Assembly (NCBI GenBank): GCA_020851835.1
Contig: JADZBZ010000197.1
Coordinates: forward strand, 1 to 12,541
DNA length: 12,541 nt
Source of the DNA: Acidobacteriota bacterium
GTDB taxonomy: Bacteria; Acidobacteriota; Vicinamibacteria; Vicinamibacterales; UBA2999
Reading direction: 5' to 3'
Shown here: positions 1 to 7,103 of the stretch, piece by piece
How positions within the stretch are numbered: position 1 is the first letter of the stretch
Layout: the number at the start of each line of letters is the position of its first letter
The notes under the pieces: generated by a model
What the model saw: the letters and a program-made list of their open reading frames with translations, nothing else
Database searches by the model: none
Told to the model about the DNA's origin: nothing
Made by a program: the position numbers and the translations under genes

Positions 1-4
1 CTCC

Positions 5-2707
5 ATGCGACGTGCCGCGGTCTTCGGACCGCTCTCGGCCTGCCTGATCACCGGCGCGGCGCTTTATGTCAGCCGCGGCGTGCTCGATGCGTTCGTCAGC
101 GACGGGCGGGCCGTGCGCCTGGCTCTGCTGCCGCCGTGGGAGTCGCTCCTCGGCTTCGTCGTGCTGGGCGGCGTCGGCCTGCTCCTCCTCGACCGGTTCA
201 GCCGCCAGGGCGACGGATCGCATCCCCCGCTGTGGTCCCTCGTGCAGCCCGCTGTCGCCCTGTCGGTGCTGCTACTGCCCTTCCTGCCCGTGCTGCCAGA
301 CCGCTGGCCCGTGCTCCAGACGCTGGCCGGCCCGATGAGCGCGCTGGTCTGGCTCGCCGTCGGCAGCCTGCTGATGTGGGTATGGTGGCAGCACCACGTC
401 GTCTCGGCGCCCTGGCTCACGCGCCGCACGATCGCCGAGTGGACCGTGATGGTGGGGCTGGCCACCGCGCTCGTCAGTGGCGCGGCGGCAGCGCGACTCA
501 CCGGCACCGTGCTCTTCCCCGCGGGCGACGAGCCCCACTACCTGGTGATCGCGCAAAGCCTGTGGCGCGACGGCGACTTCAAGATCGAGAACAACCACCA
601 GCGCGGCGACTATCGGGAGTACTTCGGGCAGGATCTGGAGCCGCATTACCTGACGCGCGGCGCCGACGGGGAGATCTATTCCATTCATCCGGTCGGGCTC
701 CCCATCCTGCTGGCGCCGGTGTACGGGCTGGGCGGCTACCTGGGCGTGATCCTCGCCCTGATTGCCATGGCGTCGGTGGCGTCGGCGCTGATGTGGCGGT
801 GGGTCGCGACGACACTGCACGATCCGGCGGCGGCAACCTTTGCGTGGGCGGCGATCGTGCTGTCGGCGCCGTTCCTGCTCAATACCTTTACCGTCTATCC
901 CGAGATCGCGGCGGCGCTCGCCGTCATGGTGGCGCTCACCACTCGCAACCCGTGGATGGCCGGCGTCGCCTGCGGCCTGCTCCCGTGGCTCGGCACGAAG
1001 TACGCGCCGATGTCCGCCGTGTTGCTGGTGACATCACCCGATGTGCTGCGCTGGCCCGTCCGCACGGCGCTGCCGGCCCTGGCTCGGCGGAGTACGCCGT
1101 ACGCCGCCCTGCTCGTGCTCTGGTTCTCGTTCTTCTACGTCATCTGGGGATCGCCGTGGCCGCAGGCGCCCTACGGCGCGATGGTGCAGACCACACCGTG
1201 GAACCTGGTGTTTGGCGCGCCGGGCCTGCTCTTCGACCAGGAGTACGGCCTGCTGCCGTACGCACCGGCGTACATCCTGGCGACCACCGGCCTCTGGGCG
1301 CTGTGGCGCATGGGCGGCGATCGTCGCTGGCTGGCCCTGCGCGTCGTCCTCGTCTTCGGCGCCCTGCTCGGCACGGTGGGCGCGTTCCGGATCTGGTGGG
1401 GCGGCGCCGCCGCGCCCGCACGGCCTCTGGCGTCGGGACTGCTCGTGCTGGGACTGCCCATCGCCGCGGCGTTCGCCGCCGCGCCCCAGGCATCGGCGCG
1501 GCGTGCGGCGCAGCACCTGCTGCTCTGGATCGGCGCCGGCATCGCCGCGACACTGGTCGTCGCGCAAGAGGGCCTGCTCATCGCCAACGGCCGCGACGGC
1601 ACGTCGAGCCTGCTCGAGTGGTGGTCGCCGCGCTGGGAACTGTGGACCCTGGCGCCCACCTTCATCTACCACGAGGCGCCGACGGCCCTTGCCCACGCTG
1701 TCGCGTGGCTCGCCATCGCGGCGGTGGCGGCCACCGTGCTCGCGCGGATTCGTACCCGTCACGCGGCCGCCGCCGCCTGGGCGGCGTGTGCCGTCCTGGG
1801 CGTCGCCCTCGCCTCCGCATCCGTCATCATCCCGTGGCTGCCCGCCGACCCGCCGCTGCCGCGCGTCAACCTGCTGGCACGGTCGCGCCTGACGGCGCTC
1901 GACGACTACGACACCCGTGCGCGGCCGGCGGCCGTCGTGTACGACCCGCTGCGAAAGACGGCTGTCGTTGACATGCTCCCCGCGCTGACGCTCGGCGTGA
2001 CGCCGGGCCTGCGTCCGGATCCGCAGCCGCTCCGTGTGCTGCACAACGGACGCTTCTCGCTGCCCGCGGGCGAGTTTCGGGTGGACGTGACGCTGGTCCC
2101 CGGGCTGCCGGCCGCGGGCGGATCCATCGCGCTGCAAGTGGGCCGCACGGGCCCGCCCCTGCGCGCCTGGCCCGTCGCGCCCGGCCAGACGCGGCTCAGC
2201 GAGCGCTTCGGTCTGCCGGTGGATGCCGGCTTCGTCGGCTTCCGAGGCTCGCGCGAGATGGAGCAGGCCATCGCCTCCATCGTCCTGACCCCGCTGGCCG
2301 TCGTCGACCAGGGCTTGCGGGTGACTACGCCGCAGGTGCTGGCCTCCGCGCAGTATGGGCACACGCTGTTCCTGATGCACGACGACCAGGTGAATCCCGA
2401 GCCGACCGGCTTCTGGATTCTGGGCCAGCGGGCGACGCGGCTGAGCGTCGCCCTGACCGGGGCTGAGGGCCGGCCCACACTGCGGCTGCGTAGCGCCGCC
2501 GGCGACAACGCGGTCACCTTGCGGACGCACGGATGGGAGCAGGTCGTGACCCTCGCGTCCGACGATTCGCAGGAGGTGGAGTTGCCGTCGCCCGAGCACG
2601 GCATCGTTTCGCTCACCATCCAGACGAGCCGCGGGTTCGTCCCGATGGACCACGACCCGGCGTCGCGGGATCGGCGCTACCTGGGCGTGTGGGTGGACGT
2701 GCCGTAG
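5..2707 (+). CDS. GT-C-type polytopic membrane glycosyltransferase-like protein with C-terminal beta-rich domain
   Basis: A 900-residue protein with about a dozen hydrophobic segments in residues 8-615. After the fifth (about 145-165) comes an external loop with an acidic motif, GDEPHYL (174-180), then a second conserved-looking stretch LLFDQEYGLLPYAP (408-421). An acidic Asp/Glu motif in the first large periplasmic loop is typical of GT-C enzymes, which move sugars from polyprenyl-phosphate donors, so that is the inferred role; donor and acceptor are unknown. From about 640 to 900 the protein is soluble and beta-rich, ending in a GFVPMDHDP...RRYLGVW block (877-896). Only four bases precede the ATG, so this start cannot be tested and the true start may lie upstream. 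It is followed by pdxH 47 bp downstream on the same strand, probably unrelated in function. Membrane protein: sure. Glycosyltransferase: likely, not proven. Confidence 0.75.
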   Translation: MRRAAVFGPLSACLITGAALYVSRGVLDAFVSDGRAVRLALLPPWESLLGFVVLGGVGLLLLDRFSRQGDGSHPPLWSLVQPAVALSVLLLPFLPVLPDRWPVLQTLAGPMSALVWLAVGSLLMWVWWQHHVVSAPWLTRRTIAEWTVMVGLATALVSGAAAARLTGTVLFPAGDEPHYLVIAQSLWRDGDFKIENNHQRGDYREYFGQDLEPHYLTRGADGEIYSIHPVGLPILLAPVYGLGGYLGVILALIAMASVASALMWRWVATTLHDPAAATFAWAAIVLSAPFLLNTFTVYPEIAAALAVMVALTTRNPWMAGVACGLLPWLGTKYAPMSAVLLVTSPDVLRWPVRTALPALARRSTPYAALLVLWFSFFYVIWGSPWPQAPYGAMVQTTPWNLVFGAPGLLFDQEYGLLPYAPAYILATTGLWALWRMGGDRRWLALRVVLVFGALLGTVGAFRIWWGGAAAPARPLASGLLVLGLPIAAAFAAAPQASARRAAQHLLLWIGAGIAATLVVAQEGLLIANGRDGTSSLLEWWSPRWELWTLAPTFIYHEAPTALAHAVAWLAIAAVAATVLARIRTRHAAAAAWAACAVLGVALASASVIIPWLPADPPLPRVNLLARSRLTALDDYDTRARPAAVVYDPLRKTAVVDMLPALTLGVTPGLRPDPQPLRVLHNGRFSLPAGEFRVDVTLVPGLPAAGGSIALQVGRTGPPLRAWPVAPGQTRLSERFGLPVDAGFVGFRGSREMEQAIASIVLTPLAVVDQGLRVTTPQVLASAQYGHTLFLMHDDQVNPEPTGFWILGQRATRLSVALTGAEGRPTLRLRSAAGDNAVTLRTHGWEQVVTLASDDSQEVELPSPEHGIVSLTIQTSRGFVPMDHDPASRDRRYLGVWVDVP

Positions 2708-2742
2708 AGCGCGCCCCGCCCAACCGCCAGGTTCTTCTCGGC

Positions 2743-2748
2743 TACACT
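2743..2748 (+). promoter_or_regulatory. Candidate -10 element (TACACT) just upstream of pdxH
   Basis: TACACT fits the TAnnnT core of a sigma70-type -10 (4 of 6 consensus bases) and ends six bases before the pdxH ATG. No -35 hexamer is visible at the normal spacing and there is no Shine-Dalgarno sequence before the ATG. If the element is used, transcription would start at or next to the ATG, giving a leaderless message. This is inference from position; pdxH could equally be read through from the upstream gene. Confidence 0.3.
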
Positions 2749-2754
2749 TCCTTC

Positions 2755-3390
2755 ATGTCCCTTGCCGACTTGCGCCGCGAGTACCGGAACCACGTGCTCA
2801 CCGAGCACGATGCCGCCGCGGATCCCATCGCGCAGTTCCGGCTGTGGTTCGACGAGGCTCTTCAGGCCGAGTCGCTCGAGGCCAATGCCATGACCCTGGC
2901 CACGGTGTCGCCGGCCGGCGACCCGGCGGCGCGCACCGTGCTGCTCAAGGGGTTCGACGACGACGGGTTCGTGTTCTTCACGAACTACGAGAGCGCCAAG
3001 GGCGCCGCCCTGACCGCGCGTCCGCGGGCGTGCCTGCTGTTCTTCTGGCGCGAGCTCGAGCGGCAGGTGCGCATCACGGGCGAGGTGTCGCGCGTGTCGC
3101 GCGAGGAGTCGGCCGAGTACTTCGGTTCACGTCCCCGCGAGAGCCAGATTGGCGCCTGGGTGTCGCCCCAGAGCCGTCCCATCCCCCATCGCGGCGTGCT
3201 CGAGGAAAACTACGAGTCGCTCACGGCTCAGTACGAAGGCGGTCCGGTGCCGGTGCCGCCCTTCTGGGGCGGGTACCGCGTGGCCCCCGGGCTCGTGGAA
3301 TTCTGGCAGGGACGTCCGAGCCGGTTGCACGACAGGCTTCTGTACACTCGGACGCCAACCGGGTGGACGCGCGTGCGGTTGGCGCCGTAG
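2755..3390 (+). CDS. pdxH: Pyridoxamine 5'-phosphate oxidase (FMN-dependent)
   Basis: A 211-residue protein, normal length for PdxH, which oxidises pyridoxine or pyridoxamine 5'-phosphate to pyridoxal 5'-phosphate with FMN and oxygen in the cytoplasm. Family landmarks appear in order: RTVLLK (60-65) and FFTNY (74-78) for FMN and phosphate contacts, RQVRI (103-107), YFGSRPRESQIGAW (122-135), SPQS (137-140), then the C-terminal substrate block GRPSRLHDRLLY (186-197) and the terminal W...RLAP. The reading frame stays open upstream into the preceding gene, but ATG 2755 gives the family's usual N-terminus (a LRREY start) and lies after the preceding stop. No Shine-Dalgarno sequence is seen. It converges with the phzF-like gene, 47 bp away. 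PhzG of phenazine synthesis belongs to the same superfamily, but the motifs here are those of ordinary PdxH. Confidence 0.95.
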   Translation: MSLADLRREYRNHVLTEHDAAADPIAQFRLWFDEALQAESLEANAMTLATVSPAGDPAARTVLLKGFDDDGFVFFTNYESAKGAALTARPRACLLFFWRELERQVRITGEVSRVSREESAEYFGSRPRESQIGAWVSPQSRPIPHRGVLEENYESLTAQYEGGPVPVPPFWGGYRVAPGLVEFWQGRPSRLHDRLLYTRTPTGWTRVRLAP

Positions 3391-3408
3391 GGGCGATTGG
3401 AGCAAGGT

Positions 3409-3430
3409 GTGATGGTCGCCGGACCATCAC
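3409..3430. terminator. Hairpin between convergent pdxH and phzF-like genes, probable bidirectional terminator
   Basis: GTGATGGTC (3409-3417) and GACCATCAC (3422-3430) form a perfect 9-bp stem with a 4-base loop, extendable by a T-G and a G-C pair. It sits in the 47-bp gap between two converging genes, 18 bases after the pdxH stop and 7 bases after the phzF-like stop. No run of T follows on either side, so it is not a classical intrinsic terminator. Position and symmetry still favour a role in ending both transcripts or protecting their 3' ends. Confidence 0.55.
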
Positions 3431-3437
3431 GCCATGC

Positions 3438-4346
3438 TCACACGTCCACCGACCCGGCTCCAACCCGCACGGCCTGCCCGCCGACCTGCACGCGGGTGAT
3501 GGCGTCGGCCGCCGACGCCTGGATGCGCATGTGCAGGCGGCTGGGGCGCAGCAGGCGCACGCCCTGCAGGCTCACCATATCGAGCCACCGCGTGGCCGGC
3601 ACCACTTCGTGGGCCACGAGGTAGCAGCCGAGCGGACCAGTGGCGCTGCCGGTGGCCGGGTCCTCCGGTACTCCGGAGCCGGGCGCGAACATCCGCGAGT
3701 AGACCGTCACGTCGCTGCCGTCCGGCTCGAGCGCGAACAGGAACACACCCACGTGGCCCTGGGGAAACGCGCTCCGCAGCCGGCGCAGCGCGCCCGCGTC
3801 GGCTTCGGCGCGATCCACCTCGCCGCTCGAAGCGAGGGGCACGAGGAGGAACGGCACGCCGCACGACACTTCCTCGATGGGCGGGCCGCCGCCGGGTCGC
3901 GCGGCGTCCGGCAGGCCGATGGCTCGCAGGATTTCATCGGGCGACGAGGCGGGCTGGCGGAACTCGGGCGGGCGCTGGTCCATCCACGCGAAGTGGAGCT
4001 GCGACCCCTGCCACTCGAGCTCCACGCGGGTAGGCCCGAGGCCGAGGCCGAAGACGAAGTGGTCCGCCCCCGGGCGGATCACGCCGAGATCGGCCAGCGC
4101 GAACGTCGTGCCGATGGTGGGGTGGCCGGCCATCGGCAGCTCGGAGCCGGGCGTGAAGATCCGCATCCGGACGGCGGTGCCGTTCGCTTCGGCGGGCAGC
4201 ACGAAAGTGGACTCCGAGAAGTTCATCTCCCGGGTGATCACCTGCATCCGCTCGGCGGGCAATCCGCGCGCGTCGGGGAACACCGCCAGCTGATTGCCCT
4301 CGAAGGGCCGGTTCGTGAACACGTCGTAGTGCAGGTAGTGGGGCAT
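3438..4346 (-). CDS. PhzF-family isomerase/epimerase
   Basis: About 302 residues, the normal size of PhzF-fold proteins (two diaminopimelate-epimerase-like halves). PhzF itself isomerises trans-2,3-dihydro-3-hydroxyanthranilate in phenazine synthesis; most relatives have unknown small-molecule substrates. Numbered from ATG 4346: the N-terminal DVFTN and EGNQLAV (about 8-21), NFSESTFV with the catalytic-type Glu45, AGHPT (73-77) and EDPATGSA (228-235) are the family signatures. Two in-frame ATGs exist, at 4352 and 4346. The GGAG at 4358-4355 lies only 2 bases from the first but 8 from the second, so I chose 4346. It is the last gene of a minus-strand run, 22 bp after the ATP-grasp gene. No phenazine genes are nearby, so the context points to an amino-acid-like substrate (inference). 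Family assignment is certain, substrate unknown. Confidence 0.93.
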   Translation of the reverse strand: MPHYLHYDVFTNRPFEGNQLAVFPDARGLPAERMQVITREMNFSESTFVLPAEANGTAVRMRIFTPGSELPMAGHPTIGTTFALADLGVIRPGADHFVFGLGLGPTRVELEWQGSQLHFAWMDQRPPEFRQPASSPDEILRAIGLPDAARPGGGPPIEEVSCGVPFLLVPLASSGEVDRAEADAGALRRLRSAFPQGHVGVFLFALEPDGSDVTVYSRMFAPGSGVPEDPATGSATGPLGCYLVAHEVVPATRWLDMVSLQGVRLLRPSRLHMRIQASAADAITRVQVGGQAVRVGAGSVDV

Positions 4347-4354
4347 GGCCATCG

Positions 4355-4358
4355 CTCC
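4355..4358 (-). promoter_or_regulatory. Ribosome binding site that decides the phzF-like start
   Basis: On the minus strand GGAG is followed by CG, then ATG (4352), GCC, ATG (4346). The spacing is 2 bases to the first ATG and 8 to the second, which favours the second. It lies in the short gap after the stop of the ATP-grasp gene. Confidence 0.55.
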
Positions 4359-4368
4359 AGGTTCGCCG

Positions 4369-5400
4369 TCACACCATCCCAGCCGCCATGCGTGCCGGCC
4401 GCCACTGCAGTCCCAGGCTCATGATGCGGTCGAGGAGCGGCGCGTAGCCGACACCGGCGTGCAGCGCCGATTCGGCGAAGTCTTCGCCCTCGGCGAGCTG
4501 CGGGTTCGGGTTCCCCTCGATGACGAACATCTTGCCATCCGCGCGCAGCCGCAGGTCGATGCGGCCGTAGCCGCTCAGATCCAGGGCGCGGTAGGCGCGC
4601 TTGGCCAGGTGCTGCGCCTGGGCCGCCACCTCTGGCGTGAGCTCGGCCTCGCCGGTCTCGATACCGTGCTTGTCCTGGTAGGCCGCGCTCCACTTCACGC
4701 GTTCCGTGGCAATGTGCCAGTTCTGCTCGCTCATCTTCGAGAAGTACATTTCCCACACCGGAAACGCCTGCAGCCGCAGGTTCCCGATGACGCCGACGTA
4801 CAGCTCGCGGCCGTCGATGTACTGTTCGACCAGCGCCGGGGTGCCGATTGATTCGTGGATGAACTGCACGCGCCGCGCCAACTGCTCCTCGTTCTCGACC
4901 ACGGAGGCCTGGGAGATGCCGGTGGACGACTCGTAGGTGGCCGACTTGACGATTAGCGGGAACTTCATCTTCGCGGGCAGCGATGCCTTGCGGTTGAGCG
5001 GCACCAGCTTGAAGTCGGGCACGGGCACGCGGTGGTAGGCGAACAGCTTCTTGGCGAGCGCCTTGTCGCGCGCGAGCGTCATGCCGCGCGGGTTGCAGCC
5101 CGTGTAGGGCAGCCGCAGCAGCTCCAGGTAGCTGACGACGTTCTGGTCGAACACGCCGACGTCGGCGAACGCCTCCATCAGGTTGAAGACGATGTCGGGC
5201 GTGAACTCGTCCACGTTCTGGCGGATGGGCGTCAGGTCGTCGTGCACGCCGATGACGCGCAGCTCGTACCCGTTCTTGCGCAGGGTCGACACCACGTCGT
5301 ACTCCATCCGCCACGGTGCCGTGAGCACGTCGGCGGGAGTGGCGGTGGCGGGCGGCACGAGGCCCTCGTGCACGAGCACGAGGACGCGACGAATCGTCAT
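4369..5400 (-). CDS. D-Ala-D-Ala-ligase-like ATP-grasp enzyme, probable amino acid/peptide ligase
   Basis: A 343-residue cytoplasmic ATP-grasp protein; the family activates a carboxylate as acyl phosphate and joins it to an amine. Visible parts: an N-terminal Rossmann-like pre-domain (1-100) with IVFNLMEAF (70-78); TGCN and RDKALAKKLF (100-120); the ATP-grasp fold with Lys152 and a YESSTGI loop (156-162); VEQYIDGREL (191-200); and the metal-binding end YGRIDLRL (278-285) and EGNPNP (295-300). True Ddl enzymes carry an N-terminal GGxSxE-type motif and an NTNPG-like end. Here the N-terminus reads LVHEGLVPP and the end GNPNPQ, so D-Ala-D-Ala synthesis is doubtful and the substrate is unknown. 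The frame is open far upstream, but ATG 5400 overlaps the preceding stop (ATGA) and gives a proper N-terminal beta strand. It has no clear Shine-Dalgarno sequence, so coupling to the upstream peptidase-like gene is likely. Confidence 0.88.
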   Translation of the reverse strand: MTIRRVLVLVHEGLVPPATATPADVLTAPWRMEYDVVSTLRKNGYELRVIGVHDDLTPIRQNVDEFTPDIVFNLMEAFADVGVFDQNVVSYLELLRLPYTGCNPRGMTLARDKALAKKLFAYHRVPVPDFKLVPLNRKASLPAKMKFPLIVKSATYESSTGISQASVVENEEQLARRVQFIHESIGTPALVEQYIDGRELYVGVIGNLRLQAFPVWEMYFSKMSEQNWHIATERVKWSAAYQDKHGIETGEAELTPEVAAQAQHLAKRAYRALDLSGYGRIDLRLRADGKMFVIEGNPNPQLAEGEDFAESALHAGVGYAPLLDRIMSLGLQWRPARMAAGMV

Positions 5401-6434
5401 AGGGCAATCCGGTGGCGGCCGCTGTGCAGGTAGTTCATCACCTGCACCGTCAGCAGCACGGCAAATGCCTGCCGGGCCTGATCCTCCGGCATCGTCATGC
5501 GCAGTTTCAGCTCCCGGGATCGCTCGATCATGTCCTCGAGCACGCGATCGACCGTGTACTGATAGATGCCGGTCCACTCGGCCACCAGGCGCCGCACGGC
5601 GCGCCGGTGCCGCTGGATGAAGCGGGCCGCCGTGGGCTGGTTCGCGTGGGCGGGAGCGTCCGAGAAGAGCCGCCGCAGGTCGCGATCGTAGAACGACGGG
5701 TGGTCCACCCCGTAGTGCCGCCGTTTGCGGCGGTAGTGCTGCCGCAGGGTCTGCCGCAGCCGGCGCAGCGGCTCGACTTCTTCGGCCGACTGCACCGGCG
5801 CCGGCCGCCCCGCCAGCGACCGCATCAACGCGTCCAGGTACTCGAGCTTCCTGAGCGCCGGCCAGCCGGCGTAGCGCTGCTGCCAGTTGGACTGCGGCGT
5901 CACCCATAGCGCGAACGTCTCGGCGAAGTCCTCATCGGGATGGCTCTGCGCGTACCAGGGATCGAGGTGCAGGACGAAACTCTTGCTATAGGGCTTGGGC
6001 GTGTAGAACTCGGGATACGGTAGCGACGACAGGCCGAAAAGACCCTGGCGCTGCCGGCGCAGGCGCAGCCGGTACGCGTTGTCGACGACGTGGCCGGCCT
6101 CGTGCCGCAGGATGCGCATGCACCAGTCGTGCTCGCCGCCTTCGACGTCGAGCATCTGGGCCTGCTCGAGCTTCTCGAGTCGCGGATGGGCCAGGTAGAA
6201 GGGCACCGCCATCGACACGTGGCCGTCGGACGTGAACCACTCGGTCGACAGGTAGAAGTGGATGGGAAACGCCAGCCCCTTCGCGGCCAGCTCCGCCCTG
6301 AGCTGGCCGATCCGCGTCTCGAGCACCGTGCCCTCGATGGTCAAGGGCAGGTCCGCCATGCGGACATCGAGCAGCGCCTCGTCTGGCAACTCGGCCCAAT
6401 CGGGCGGCAGCGTAGAGACGCGAGCGCGGGCCAT
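5397..6434 (-). CDS. Putative zinc metallopeptidase (HEAGH, gluzincin-like)
   Basis: A 345-residue protein with no signal peptide or membrane segment, so probably cytoplasmic. The zinc motif HEAGH is at 111-115, preceded by CMRILR. About 50 residues later HPDEDFAETFALW (165-177) supplies the likely third ligand Glu (Glu172 or Glu168), the HExxH plus distant Glu layout of gluzincins. The N-terminal part (DVRMADLPL at about 23-31; EWF, VPFYLAHPRL at about 65-86) and the C-terminal helical, basic part (225-345) match nothing I know to have a function. I recognise the overall pattern as a conserved uncharacterised family annotated 'putative zinc-binding metallopeptidase'; that is memory, not a search. 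It overlaps the ATP-grasp gene by four bases (ATGA), so the two are almost certainly co-translated. A 103-bp gap separates it from the upstream DUF4390 gene. The start at 6434 lacks a good Shine-Dalgarno sequence but is the first in-frame ATG of an otherwise family-like N-terminus. Confidence 0.85.
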   Translation of the reverse strand: MARARVSTLPPDWAELPDEALLDVRMADLPLTIEGTVLETRIGQLRAELAAKGLAFPIHFYLSTEWFTSDGHVSMAVPFYLAHPRLEKLEQAQMLDVEGGEHDWCMRILRHEAGHVVDNAYRLRLRRQRQGLFGLSSLPYPEFYTPKPYSKSFVLHLDPWYAQSHPDEDFAETFALWVTPQSNWQQRYAGWPALRKLEYLDALMRSLAGRPAPVQSAEEVEPLRRLRQTLRQHYRRKRRHYGVDHPSFYDRDLRRLFSDAPAHANQPTAARFIQRHRRAVRRLVAEWTGIYQYTVDRVLEDMIERSRELKLRMTMPEDQARQAFAVLLTVQVMNYLHSGRHRIAL

Positions 6435-6537
6435 CCAGCTCAGGGAATGACGCTCACCGGAACGGTGGTCGTACAGAGCGCCGCCAGGCCCGTGCGAAAC
6501 CCCGCCCGGGAACCTGCTGGACAGGTCATCGACGTCC

Positions 6538-7083
6538 CTAGTGGATGAAGGTGAAGCGGGCGGAGCCCGAGGTGCTGCCGCCCCACGGCCAGAAGGCGGC
6601 GCCGCTGCGAGGGCGGGCGTCGGCGCGCACGACGACGTAGTACTCGCGGTTCTGTTCCAGGAGCTTGGTATCGAACAGCGGCAGGCGATCGAAGCTCGTC
6701 ATCATCTGGCGCACGATCGCCTCGTCTTCGACGACGCGGGATTCCTCCATGCGTCCGTCGAGCGTGCGGGAGATGCTGTGGCGCCGCGTGAGGTTGTCGT
6801 ATTCCACCGTCGTCGAAACGACCGCGGTGCCGATCGTGCGGTCGACCCACGCGGGGACGCGGAGGCGCAGCTCGACGGTATAGGTGAAGGTCGTCCGCAG
6901 CCCGGAGCGGACGACGTCGCGGACCGCGTCGGTGAACCCCTGCTCGAGGGCGAAGGACACCAGCACCTGGCCGTCCCGCACGAGCGGGCGTACGCGCAGG
7001 GTTTCGGCGGACACCGGAACCGCAAGGGCCGCCAGTACGGCGGCGAGCGATCCCACGAACAGGCGACGGGTGAGCAGGCGCAC
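6538..7083 (-). CDS. DUF4390-family exported protein
   Basis: From GTG 7083 this is a 181-residue protein with a textbook signal peptide: MRLLTRR, a hydrophobic core to about residue 22, and a VSA/ET cleavage site after residue 26. The rest is a beta-rich domain (VSFALEQGF, TFTYTVELRLR, repeated Thr/Val strands, a closing ARFTFIH) typical of DUF4390, a periplasmic-type family of unknown function. An ATG at 7131 would add 16 residues before the positive n-region and has no Shine-Dalgarno; GTG 7083 is preceded by GGGA at about 7 bases and by a TGn-TAAAGT element, so I prefer it. In Proteobacteria I recall DUF4390 genes beside NtrY-like kinases; here no kinase is present. It may head the operon with the metallopeptidase gene 103 bp downstream, or be its own unit. 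Confidence 0.8.
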   Translation of the reverse strand: MRLLTRRLFVGSLAAVLAALAVPVSAETLRVRPLVRDGQVLVSFALEQGFTDAVRDVVRSGLRTTFTYTVELRLRVPAWVDRTIGTAVVSTTVEYDNLTRRHSISRTLDGRMEESRVVEDEAIVRQMMTSFDRLPLFDTKLLEQNREYYVVVRADARPRSGAAFWPWGGSTSGSARFTFIH

Positions 7084-7094
7084 TCCGGTCCCAG

Positions 7095-7103
7095 ACTTTA
7101 CCA
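7095..7103 (-). promoter_or_regulatory. Candidate extended -10 promoter (TGG-TAAAGT) for the DUF4390 gene
   Basis: On the minus strand TGG directly precedes TAAAGT, the layout of an extended -10 that can work without a -35. It ends 11 bases before GTG 7083, so transcription would start about 5 bases before that codon and inside any message beginning at ATG 7131. It therefore supports the GTG start. The match is 4 of 6 to TATAAT; there is no recognisable -35. Confidence 0.35.

Noticed and set aside
1034..2653. Long open frame on the minus strand opposite the glycosyltransferase gene.
   Set aside because: Composition (Arg, Gly, Gln, His-rich, no hydrophobic core or motif) is typical of antisense shadow in GC-rich DNA; the plus-strand protein has clear membrane and family motifs.
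2533..2754. N-terminal extension of pdxH into the preceding gene.
   Set aside because: The added residues are Arg/Gly/Ala/Pro-rich out-of-frame translation of the upstream gene; family length and motifs fit the 2755 start.
2755..4346. A phenazine cluster: PhzF-family gene beside a PdxH-superfamily gene (PhzG belongs to that superfamily).
   Set aside because: The genes converge rather than share a transcript, the oxidase has ordinary PdxH motifs and length, and no phzA/B/D/E genes are present.
4369..5907. Longer version of the ATP-grasp gene starting upstream of 5400.
   Set aside because: It would run through the metallopeptidase gene in another frame; ATG 5400 forms an ATGA junction and gives a proper N-terminus.
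6455..6467. Small palindrome CACCG-GAA-CGGTG in the gap between the DUF4390 and metallopeptidase genes.
   Set aside because: Only 5-6 bp with a 3-base loop and no T-run; expected by chance in DNA this GC-rich, so not called as terminator or operator.
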